Origin: a bacterium
Lineage (GTDB): Bacteria; UBA9089; CG2-30-40-21; SBAY01
Direction: 5' to 3'
Assembly (NCBI GenBank): GCA_040757115.1
Contig: JBFLYA010000045.1
Span: forward strand, 1-23,044
DNA: 23,044 bases
In this document: piece by piece, positions 16,862 through 23,044 of the stretch
How the letters are laid out: each line of letters starts with the position of its first letter
Numbering within the stretch: the stretch's first letter is position 1
Notes under the pieces: generated by a model
What the model was told of the DNA's origin: nothing
The model's input: the letters and a program-made list of their open reading frames with translations, nothing else
Databases searched by the model: none
Program-made: the position numbers and the translations under genes

Positions 16862-17227
16862 TTTTTCGACCTGTGCGGTTAAATGTAAAATGGATAATGT
16901 AAAATGAGAAATGTAAAATGAAAATGTATAACCGAAAGGTAATGAGTCTTGCGAAGTCCTAAAATTTCCCATTTTTCATTTCCTATTTTACATTTTACAT
17001 TTATTTTTCCTTTGCATCTCTGCGATGAATTAGTCTAATCGCACAGGTGGAATTTTTTTGTAAGCTGATTAAACAGATTACATTTTTTTATTGTAAGCGG
17101 ATTGAACGGATTGAGCGGATTTTTTTTATTTCTTTTTCCGCTAAATCCGTTAAATTCGCTTACTAAATCCACCCGCTTACTATTAAAAATCTACTTCCTT
17201 AATTTTCTACCTGCACAGGTCGAAAAA
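16862..17227. repeat. Inverted-repeat element with perfect 15-bp ends and nested hairpins
   Basis: TTTTTCGACCTGTGC (16862-16876) and GCACAGGTCGAAAAA (17213-17227) are exact reverse complements. Inside lies a long AT-rich hairpin of TGTAAAATG-type repeats (about 16881-16926 with 16970-17002), a further GCACAGGT at 17041-17048, and a 71-bp element with GTAAGCGGATTGAACGGATT (17093-17112) opposite its near-complement at 17138-17163. The GCACAGGT at 17041 suggests internal duplication or nesting. No target duplication is clear. Confidence 0.7.
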
Positions 17228-17255
17228 TTTCTCATAGAACAGATATAGCAACAGG

Positions 17256-17308
17256 GTTGATAGTTTATAGTTGATAGTTTCATAGACTATCAACCATCAA
17301 CTATCAAC
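17256..17308. repeat. 22-bp-stem hairpin
   Basis: Arms 17256-17277 and 17287-17308 pair at 20 of 22 positions (TTGATAG-type repeats) around a 9-base loop. It is AT-rich with no following T-run, so it is a palindromic repeat more than a classic terminator, though it lies downstream of both convergent genes. Confidence 0.6.
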
Positions 17309-17406
17309 AATACTTTTGTTGTGTTTGAAGTGGTTTCGCACTAAATCAGTACCATTCATTTGTGCTCTCTGACCACGCTAAACAGGGACGGTTCGGCTGA
17401 ATCTAT

Positions 17407-19611
17407 TTAACCAGTTACCAGTTCTGTTATAAATCTTCGCACCTCTTTATAATCATAGATATTATATCTGGCAAAGGAGGATGAAATCCCAACCTTGACA
17501 GAATATGCCTTTTGAGGAAGAACTTTAAACATATCCTCATCTGTGGCATCATCACCAATGGCTAAAATAAATTCATAATTCTTGTTCGAGATAAAATGCG
17601 TGGCTATTACCCCTTTATTTATACCAGCACTTTTAATCTCGATGACCTTCTCTCCTGATAAAATCTGGACATCGATATTTGCGGTTAAGGAGATTAAATC
17701 ATCTATTAACTCTTTGGCTCGAATAGAGGCAAGTTCAGGGTCTGATTTGCGGTAATGCCACACTAATGAAAATTCCTTTTCTTCGATAAACGAGGCAGGT
17801 AACCTATCTACGGTTAATTTAAGTAACGGGTAAAGTTTAGATTTCCAGTCAGCAGATACAGGTTTTAGCAGTAACCAGTCTTTATTTTTTTCTTTTAGCC
17901 AAACGCCATGTTCTGCGGATAAAGAAATATCTAATCGACCAAACCACTTCTTTACTGTAGATTTATCTCGACCACTAACAAGCACCACCTCTGTATCTGG
18001 ATATTCGGATAGGATCCTGATAAGTTTTAATAGGCTATTATCCGGTTTAGAGCTCTGGGGTCTGTCTGTAAGCGGGACTAATGTTCCATCGTAATCTAAA
18101 AAGATAATTCTTGAATTAGAGGTTTGAAAATCTTTTATTATCTCTTCTTTTTCCAGATGAGATAAAAGTTTTGTCATTCGGAGCATCTTTTGTTTATTCA
18201 AGTCTAAAAGTTCGGAGATAAAATCACCTGCCCACCGAATAACATCATAATCACTCAGTCTTTTCTGCATAATCTTAATTCTTCTTGTTTGTTCTTTTAT
18301 GGACATTGATAAGGCATCTTTTATGGCTTGAGCAATTTCTTGTTTATGGTTTGGGTTGATGATAATTGCCTCGCCAAGTTCCTTAGCCGCACCAGCCATC
18401 TCGCTTAAGATTAAAACCCCTTTTTTATCTGATTGTGAGGCAATATACTCCTTTGCTACCAGATTCATCCCATCCCTCAAAGGGCTGATTAAGGCAATAT
18501 CCGCAACATTATACAAGGCAACTAATTGTTTAAACGGAATATGTTTATATTGATACTGGATGGGTGTCCAGCCGACATTTCCAAACCGACCATTGATTTT
18601 TCCGATAAATTCATCAATCTTGATTTTTATCCGTTGATAGCGTTCTACTCCGATTCGAGATGGAACAACGATTAACAAAAGAGTGATTTTATTATGCCAG
18701 TGTGGATTTTCTTCAAGGAATAATTCATAGCCTTCCAGACGATTGATAATCCCCTTGGTATAATCAAGTCTATCTACGGAGAGTATAGTTTTTGTATTCA
18801 TTAAGATTCTGGCAAACTCATCTTTTTCTTTCTGGACATCAGGGTCAGCAGCCGCCGCATAAAACTTTTTATAGTGAATACCCATAGGAAAGGTATCGGC
18901 ACGAAGAATCCTATTATTTAAAGTTAGACTTCCAAGATTATGTTCTAATCCTGAAATCCGTAAAACACATCTCAGGAAACTCTGGGTATAATCAATTGTA
19001 TGAAATCCAATTAAATCTGCTCCTAAAAGTCCCTCTAATATCTCTGTGCGCCATTTTTTAGGTAAAAGGCGATATATTTCATAAGGTGGGAATGGGATGT
19101 GCAGGAAAAAGCCAATAAGTGATTCTGGCCTTTTTTCGCGGATGAGTTTTGGAAGTAACAAAAGATGATAATCATGTATCCATAAAATATCATCTGACTT
19201 TAAAATTTTACAAATTGCCTCACAAAAGAATTCATTTACCTGTTTATAATAATTCCATAAATTTTCGTTAAATTCAGCATAGATAGGAAAACAATGAAAC
19301 AATGGCCAGATAGTTTTGTTGCAAAATCCATGGTAGAAATTATCCATCTCTTTTTCCGGGATAAATACAGGTGAACAGTTATATTCCTTAATGGTTTTCC
19401 TTCTTAAGGCAGGTTGATATTTTTCTTTCACGGTTACCCCGGGCCACCCAATCCAGAGATGCTCAAGTGGTGTAAATGAAGAATCTTTCAAGGAATCAAG
19501 GTAGTCACTTAATCCAGTAACAAGTCCACCCGAACTTTTTACTAATTCCAGTGCCCCTTCTTTTTCTATAACCGTAAATGGTAATCTGTTAGAAACGATG
19601 AGTAATCTCAT
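17407..19611 (-). CDS. Bifunctional trehalose-6-phosphate synthase/phosphatase (OtsA-OtsB fusion)
   Basis: The N-terminal glycosyltransferase family 20 domain makes trehalose 6-phosphate from a nucleotide-glucose and glucose 6-phosphate; the C-terminal HAD phosphatase releases trehalose. 734 residues from the ATG at 19611. OtsA motifs: MRLLIVSNRLPF at 1-12, WIHDYHLLLLP, FFLHIPFPPYE, SVDRLDYTKGI and SPLRDGMNLVAKEYIA. OtsB motifs: D506-Y-D508-GT, VLVSGRD, SAEHGVW and GDDATDEDMF. The open frame runs 60 residues further upstream, but that part is translated mobile-element DNA (19645-19886) plus spacer and lacks family similarity. The chosen start is preceded by GGGTG about 8 bases away. Fused OtsAB of this size is known in various bacteria. 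It lies downstream of treT, with the mobile element between them. Confidence 0.94.
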   Translation of the reverse strand: MRLLIVSNRLPFTVIEKEGALELVKSSGGLVTGLSDYLDSLKDSSFTPLEHLWIGWPGVTVKEKYQPALRRKTIKEYNCSPVFIPEKEMDNFYHGFCNKTIWPLFHCFPIYAEFNENLWNYYKQVNEFFCEAICKILKSDDILWIHDYHLLLLPKLIREKRPESLIGFFLHIPFPPYEIYRLLPKKWRTEILEGLLGADLIGFHTIDYTQSFLRCVLRISGLEHNLGSLTLNNRILRADTFPMGIHYKKFYAAAADPDVQKEKDEFARILMNTKTILSVDRLDYTKGIINRLEGYELFLEENPHWHNKITLLLIVVPSRIGVERYQRIKIKIDEFIGKINGRFGNVGWTPIQYQYKHIPFKQLVALYNVADIALISPLRDGMNLVAKEYIASQSDKKGVLILSEMAGAAKELGEAIIINPNHKQEIAQAIKDALSMSIKEQTRRIKIMQKRLSDYDVIRWAGDFISELLDLNKQKMLRMTKLLSHLEKEEIIKDFQTSNSRIIFLDYDGTLVPLTDRPQSSKPDNSLLKLIRILSEYPDTEVVLVSGRDKSTVKKWFGRLDISLSAEHGVWLKEKNKDWLLLKPVSADWKSKLYPLLKLTVDRLPASFIEEKEFSLVWHYRKSDPELASIRAKELIDDLISLTANIDVQILSGEKVIEIKSAGINKGVIATHFISNKNYEFILAIGDDATDEDMFKVLPQKAYSVKVGISSSFARYNIYDYKEVRRFITELVTG

Positions 19612-19622
19612 TAAATTTACAC

Positions 19623-19955
19623 CCAATGTTATTTTAGATTTTAGGTAACCGTTCAGGGATATAGCCACAGAGTCACAGAGAACACAGAGGGAATATATAA
19701 CTACGAATGAACACGAATAATAAAAAGATTTGTAGTGCGAGGCTTTAGCCTCGCTTCTGGCAAACAGGAAAGCGAACCTAAATGTTCGCACTACATTTAT
19801 CGAATGTCACAGGTTAATTCGTGTCCATTTGTGGCTAATTTCTCTAATTCTCTGTGAACTCTGTGCCTCTGTGGCTAAACGGTTACGATTTTAGATTGCT
19901 GATTTTTGATTGAAAAATAAATCCAAAATCCGTAATCGAAAATCCAAAATTTATT
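19623..19955. repeat. Hairpin element interrupted by copy B of the mobile element
   Basis: When the 242-bp insert and one 8-bp duplication are removed, the flanks join into an arm of about 31 bases starting ATTTTAGATTTTAGATTGCT. It pairs at about 26 of 31 positions with the complement of 19920-19950 (AATCCAAAATCCGTAATCGA and following). The pre-insertion site was therefore a hairpin repeat in the treT-otsAB spacer. Confidence 0.65.
19645..19886 (+). mobile_element. MITE-like element, copy B (242 bp, perfect 8-bp target duplication)
   Basis: It starts GTAACCGTTCAGGGATATAG and ends GTGGCTAAACGGTTAC. Direct repeats GATTTTAG flank it at 19637-19644 and 19887-19894. The interior has CACAGAG motifs on both arms and a central hairpin pair GTAGTGCGAGG...GTTCGCACTAC. 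It carries no transposase. It sits 33 bases upstream of the otsAB ATG. Read toward otsAB, it is open in frame from a GTG, which produces a false N-terminal extension of that gene. Confidence 0.93.
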
Positions 19956-19963
19956 TGATACCC

Positions 19964-21184
19964 CTACAGATATACAATATCCCCTTCATAAAACATCGAT
20001 AAAAACAACAAGAGATAATCCTGGATATGTCTTGTAATCAAGAAATTATTTTTGATATGTTCTCGACCATTTTCGCCCAGTTTTTTTGCGTATTCAGGTT
20101 CATTAATAAGTCGTTTTATCCAATAAACAGTTCCTTCGATAGAGCGGGTTAAAACACCAGAATATTTATGAGTGATTTGAAGGGGTATGCCGCCAACTGC
20201 ACCAGCGATAACCGGTTTTGCCTTCCAGAGTGCCTCTGCCACAGTTAAACCAAATCCTTCTTTCAACGATTTTTGTAAAACTACGCTCGAGGCTCGTTGT
20301 AAGGCATTTATTTCAATATCGCTTGCTGGTGGAAGGAATAAAACAAAAATATCCCTATCCTTTTCTGCCTCATTTCTAACTTTGTTCAAAACCTCCATCC
20401 CTTCAGGGTCATCTGTTGCTCCGCCGCCGGCTAAAATCAGTTGACAATCAACATACTTCTTTACCTCAAAATATGCCTCAATTACACCTAAAGGGTCTTT
20501 CAAATAATCAAATCTGGAGATTTGAGTAATAATCGGACGATTTTTATCAATCCCGTATCTTTCTAAAATAGAATCTATTACATCTTCCGGTATCTCTTTA
20601 TTTTTATCACTTAACGGGTCAATTGACGGAGAAATAAGAACCTGCGGTATGCTAAGTTCCCTGGAAAAGGCTGGTGCTGAAAAGACAGCTGTATCATACT
20701 GGTTAATATATTGTTTTAAAAACTCCCAGATGTCTTTTTGTGGAGTTGAGAAATCTATATGGCAACGCCAGAGCCATTTTTTATCAAGATTCTTCTTTTC
20801 CTCAACTAAGGCAATTGGTTGAGAATCATGAACAAAAATAATATCACCAATAAGATTTAACTCCTGGGCATTGTTACGATTTATTTCGATAAAATATTCT
20901 AACTCTTCATCTGGAAACTCGGTTTTTACCCCATGTAAGGCATTATGAATCTTTTTGGTTATCACAAAAAACCTTTCATTCCCTTTAATAACATCCCATC
21001 TAAAATCTATTCCTAACTGTTGAATTAAAGGTAACATCCTGGTCAGGATTTCAGCCACACCACCGCCAACCGCGGTTGAGTTTATATTCTGGATAACCTT
21101 TCCTTTGAGACAGTTAGCTAAAAAGTACAGGTCATCTATTACCTCTTGACCAACAATCTTTGTATAATCATTAATATTTTGCAT
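19964..21184 (-). CDS. treT: Trehalose synthase TreT-like glycosyltransferase (GT4)
   Basis: TreT makes trehalose directly from a nucleotide-activated glucose and free glucose, reversibly. The 406 residues match the size of archaeal and Thermotoga TreT (about 410). Diagnostic stretches are NSTAVGGGVAEILTRMLPLI at about 34-53, GIDFRWDVIKGNERFF at about 58-73, KKIHNALHG, and in the C-terminal GT-B half QISRFDYLKDPLGVIEAY, LAGGGATDDPEG and EGFGLTVAEALW, where the two glutamates eight residues apart form the EX7E nucleotide-sugar site. The ATG overlaps the end of the upstream DUF5752-like gene by 14 bases, so the two form an operon. A related GT4 synthase with another acceptor remains possible. 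Confidence 0.88.
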   Translation of the reverse strand: MQNINDYTKIVGQEVIDDLYFLANCLKGKVIQNINSTAVGGGVAEILTRMLPLIQQLGIDFRWDVIKGNERFFVITKKIHNALHGVKTEFPDEELEYFIEINRNNAQELNLIGDIIFVHDSQPIALVEEKKNLDKKWLWRCHIDFSTPQKDIWEFLKQYINQYDTAVFSAPAFSRELSIPQVLISPSIDPLSDKNKEIPEDVIDSILERYGIDKNRPIITQISRFDYLKDPLGVIEAYFEVKKYVDCQLILAGGGATDDPEGMEVLNKVRNEAEKDRDIFVLFLPPASDIEINALQRASSVVLQKSLKEGFGLTVAEALWKAKPVIAGAVGGIPLQITHKYSGVLTRSIEGTVYWIKRLINEPEYAKKLGENGREHIKNNFLITRHIQDYLLLFLSMFYEGDIVYL

Positions 21185-21812
21185 ATTTTTCCACCAGCGA
21201 GATAATTTTTCCCCTTAAACTTTCGAGGGTATAAGCATAAGGATCTAAATTTGCCATTTTGTTAGCCAGTTGAGCATAACCAGCATCCCTGAACCATAAA
21301 GAGAAATCGTTATCTTCCTTTTTCAGTCTTAACCTTGCCTCAAAGATATGGAAATACAAGGAATCAGCACTTATTTTTTTGACTATATCCTTAAATTCGC
21401 TGAGATTGTTTGCCACATAAGGAGTTTTTAAGATAAAACTTTTTGAAGATACAAAATAAAACGCCTCATCTTCAGGACACTGGACATTCCGAGCGTCTTT
21501 TAAAAGGTGTTGTTCGATTATTTCCACAAATTTTTTCCTTATCTCTTCAATCCAATGAAACTGGATGATATTAATACTGAACAATTTTTCACCCAGTAGT
21601 TTCTCATTCAAGACATTATTAACCCAGTAGGCAAAATCGTTTGGAGGTTCTGGAACAAGATATTGATATTGTTGTAAAAACCTGTGAGTATGATGATAGA
21701 TTGATGAGCCGGGAACTGTTTTTATCCCGGCTAATAATTCTTTTAAATCCCTTGCTTTTTTACCTAAGAGTATGGTTTGATTAAATCTGGTATAAAATAA
21801 AAATGGTTCCAT
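21171..21812 (-). CDS. DUF5752-like protein linked to trehalose synthesis
   Basis: A 213-residue soluble protein from the ATG at 21812. I recognise it as the DUF5752 type from the pattern SIYHHTHRFLQQY at about 38-50 followed by PNDFAYWVNNVLNEKLLGE (about 59-77) and WIEEIRKKFVEIIEQHL; function unknown. Upstream in-frame starts (TTG 21848, ATG 21833) are rejected because a perfect promoter (21820-21848) covers them. It overlaps treT by 14 bases, suggesting that the two proteins act together, perhaps as a regulatory or accessory partner of TreT (inference). The gene shows no signal peptide or membrane segment. Confidence 0.78.
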   Translation of the reverse strand: MEPFLFYTRFNQTILLGKKARDLKELLAGIKTVPGSSIYHHTHRFLQQYQYLVPEPPNDFAYWVNNVLNEKLLGEKLFSINIIQFHWIEEIRKKFVEIIEQHLLKDARNVQCPEDEAFYFVSSKSFILKTPYVANNLSEFKDIVKKISADSLYFHIFEARLRLKKEDNDFSLWFRDAGYAQLANKMANLDPYAYTLESLRGKIISLVEKYAKY

Positions 21813-21819
21813 AATAAAT

Positions 21820-21848
21820 ATTATATTCAGCATCCTATCAGATGTCAA
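21820..21848 (-). promoter_or_regulatory. Perfect sigma-70 promoter directly before the DUF5752-treT operon
   Basis: On the minus strand, TTGACA (21848-21843), 17 bases, then TATAAT (21825-21820): both boxes and the spacing match consensus. Only 7 bases separate the -10 box from the ATG at 21812, so the expected initiation base is the A of the start codon or its neighbour. The mRNA would be leaderless, and no ribosome binding site precedes this ATG. Confidence 0.85.
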
Positions 21849-21866
21849 CTTTTATTTTCTTGTAAC

Positions 21867-22087
21867 TATAGCAGTTATTAGTCAAAACTTTACTCAGAGT
21901 GGATAAGTAAAAAAATCCCAAATCCCAAACACCAAATCTCAAATAAACACCAAATTTCAAATCCTAAATACAAACTATGGGGGTAATGTTTTGAATTTTG
22001 GTTATTTGAATTTATTTGGAATTTGGAATTTGTGATTTGGAATTTCATAGCCATATCTATGTCAAATTTCGATTAATAAGTGTTATA
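21867..22087. repeat. TATAGC-ended element, copy 2, with a long AAATCC/GGATTT-type hairpin
   Basis: The ends TATAGCAGTTATTAGTCAAA (21867-21886) and, on the other strand, TATAACACTTATTAATCGAA (back from 22087) match the termini of the element at 3833-3944 in inverted orientation. The interior is a hairpin of CAAATCCCAAA-type sequence (about 21912-21975) against TTTGGAATTTG-type sequence (about 21996-22045). Its right end merges with the next repeat at 22082. Confidence 0.6.
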
Positions 22088-22285
22088 TTCAGCCACAGAT
22101 GGACACGGATGAAACACTGAAAATTCGTAAATCGTGTCCGTAATTAGGCTGATGGCTGAAAATTTAGGTATAGTGCCTCGTGTCTCCTCTCCTTCTCCGT
22201 TTCTCCCTTTCTCCGTTTCTCATCTGTCTTCTGACCTCTGTATTTATCCGTGCTAATCCATATTAATCAGTGGCTGAATAGTTAC
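22082..22285 (-). mobile_element. GTAAC-ended repeat, family 2, copy 2 (inverted)
   Basis: GTTATATTCAGCCACAGATG at 22082 and GTGGCTGAATAGTTAC at 22270-22285 are the termini. The arms are reverse complements of 14472-14635 (for example, GGACACGGATGAAACACTGA at 22101-22120 matches the right arm of copy 1 inverted). The middle differs: here there is a pyrimidine-rich TCTCC/TTTCTC tract (22182-22230), there an AGGCAGA tract. No target duplication is evident. Confidence 0.65.
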
Positions 22286-22320
22286 ATTTTCTTCCAGTTC
22301 TGAAGAGTAAAAAATCTTCG

Positions 22321-22562
22321 GTAACCGTTTAGCCACAGAGGCACAGAGTTCACAGAGAATTAGAGAAATTAGCCACAAATGGACACGAATTAACCTGTGA
22401 CATTCGATAAATGTAGTGCGAACCTTTAGGTTCGCTTTCCTGCTTGTCAGAAGCGAGGCTAAAGTCTCGCACTACAAATCTTTTTATTATTCGTGTTCAT
22501 TCGTGGTTATATATTCCCTCTGTGTTCTCTGTGACTCTGTGGCTATATCCTTGAACGGTTAC
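22321..22562 (-). mobile_element. MITE-like element, copy C (242 bp, perfect 8-bp target duplication)
   Basis: Inverted relative to copies A and B: it begins GTAACCGTTTAGCCACAGAG and ends TATATCCTTGAACGGTTAC. Perfect direct repeats AATCTTCG flank it (22313-22320 and 22563-22570). It has exactly the length of copy B and nearly the same sequence, so it appears recent. The pre-insertion site contains a small palindrome (GAAGA...TCTTC). Confidence 0.93.
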
Positions 22563-23044
22563 AATCTTCGCACAAAAACTCCTTGAAATAATCCAATTTT
22601 TTATCCCCCAAAAATTTTTTTTAAAAAAAATATTTATATTTTTACACTTTTTAAGGATATTTTCCACGCACCAAATTTTGTTTATTATTTGAGAACTTGT
22701 ATGCAGGGAAACCCGTATTTGATTTATAAGGGAGAAGGGGAAAAACAGGGAAAAATGGGAAAAGAAAAAATGGAATCACTTTTACCCTTTTCCCCAGTTT
22801 TCCATTTTCCCTTTATTACACACTGTTCACTTACAAAATCTTAATTTATGCCGTTGTTGAGTATAATTCTGATGTCAACATTTTTCAAAAAATAATTATT
22901 GACATTTGTTTAACCTAAAATCGGCAAGTAGCTGAGTAAAAAGGGGAGAGGGGGGTGAAAAAGAAGGTTATTTTGACAAATTTGGAAGGGAATTAAGGAG
23001 AAGATGAAGGGAATTAGATAACGGATAGAAAAGAGATGGGATTA
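22563..23044. other. Gene-free window end with a purine-rich inverted repeat
   Basis: No gene or promoter I can support. A long imperfect inverted repeat spans about 22725-22817, with a GGGAGAAGGGGAAAA-type left arm and a CCCTTTTCCCCAGTTTTCC-type right arm. The last 110 bases are purine-rich on the plus strand. TTGACA at 22899-22904 lacks a matching -10 box. Confidence 0.55.

Larger units (their letters stand above)
16621..17406. other. Gene-free convergent spacer packed with repeats
   Basis: No gene seen between the convergent coiled-coil and otsAB genes. It holds a truncated family-1 end (16711-16765, GTAAACGTTCAGCCATAGAG), a GTAACCGTTCAGGGCTATAC repeat end (16783-16830) whose relative lies inverted at 61-126, a 366-bp inverted-repeat element (16862-17227) with nested hairpins, and a hairpin at 17256-17308. 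No clear rho-independent terminator with a terminal T-run was found; the hairpins may end transcription from either side. Confidence 0.65.

Noticed and set aside
17138-17190. Rho-independent terminator for the convergent genes
   Set aside because: The hairpins here are repeat arms and no stable stem is followed directly by a T-run in the right orientation.
19612-19791. Upstream 60 residues of the otsAB frame as genuine protein
   Set aside because: The DNA is mobile element plus spacer, and the conserved OtsA N-terminus MRLLIVSNRLPF begins at 19611.
22899-22927. TTGACA as a promoter near the window end
   Set aside because: No acceptable -10 box at 16-18 bases spacing.

Overview
The window is AT-rich bacterial DNA with full-length, ordinary-looking genes separated by long gaps packed with inverted-repeat elements. 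It holds no rRNA, tRNA, CRISPR array or transposase gene that I could see. The repeat-laden spacers and gene content suggest an uncultured bacterium from a candidate phylum; this placement is an impression, not something the sequence proves.

Layout: (1) 1-956 is non-coding and repeat-rich. (2) 957-3483 holds two overlapping housekeeping genes, coaX (type III pantothenate kinase) and mnmG (tRNA wobble-uridine modification). (3) 3484-4035 is a repeat-filled spacer ending in a strong promoter. (4) 4036-14431 is one tightly packed plus-strand run: radC, hsdM, an AlbA_2/GHKL ATP-binding regulator-like gene, a 27-codon remnant, a small membrane protein, two different TIR-like proteins, hsdS, a RhuM-Fic/Doc fusion and hsdR. 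This is a type I restriction-modification locus with at least three guest modules between its core subunits. (5) 14650-15720 has two minor pseudopilin genes (GspI-like and GspJ-like). (6) 16126-16620 encodes a membrane-anchored coiled-coil protein behind a consensus promoter. (7) 17407-21812 on the minus strand is a trehalose cluster: a DUF5752-like gene, treT, and a fused otsA-otsB. (8) 21813-23044 is again repeats.

The most notable candidate system is the membrane protein-TIR-TIR cassette (7790-9089) inside the type I locus. Both TIR-like proteins resemble the ThsB family and keep a candidate catalytic glutamate, and the small multi-pass protein before them could be their membrane effector. 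No ThsA-like SIR2/SLOG or macro-domain effector is present. The hsdM tail is repeated just upstream of the cassette, which shows how the neighbouring AlbA_2 gene was probably inserted.

The second notable finding is a non-autonomous mobile element of 240-242 bp. Three copies (214-453, 19645-19886, 22321-22562) have GTAACC ends and each is flanked by a perfect, different 8-bp direct repeat. Two copies clearly landed inside older hairpin elements, and the third beside a short palindrome. GTAA ends plus 8-bp duplications are what I recall for the IS66 transposon family, so an IS66-type transposase elsewhere in the genome is a reasonable guess. Other repeats here share the GTAAC termini. One copy sits directly upstream of otsAB and creates a misleading 60-residue in-frame extension of that gene.
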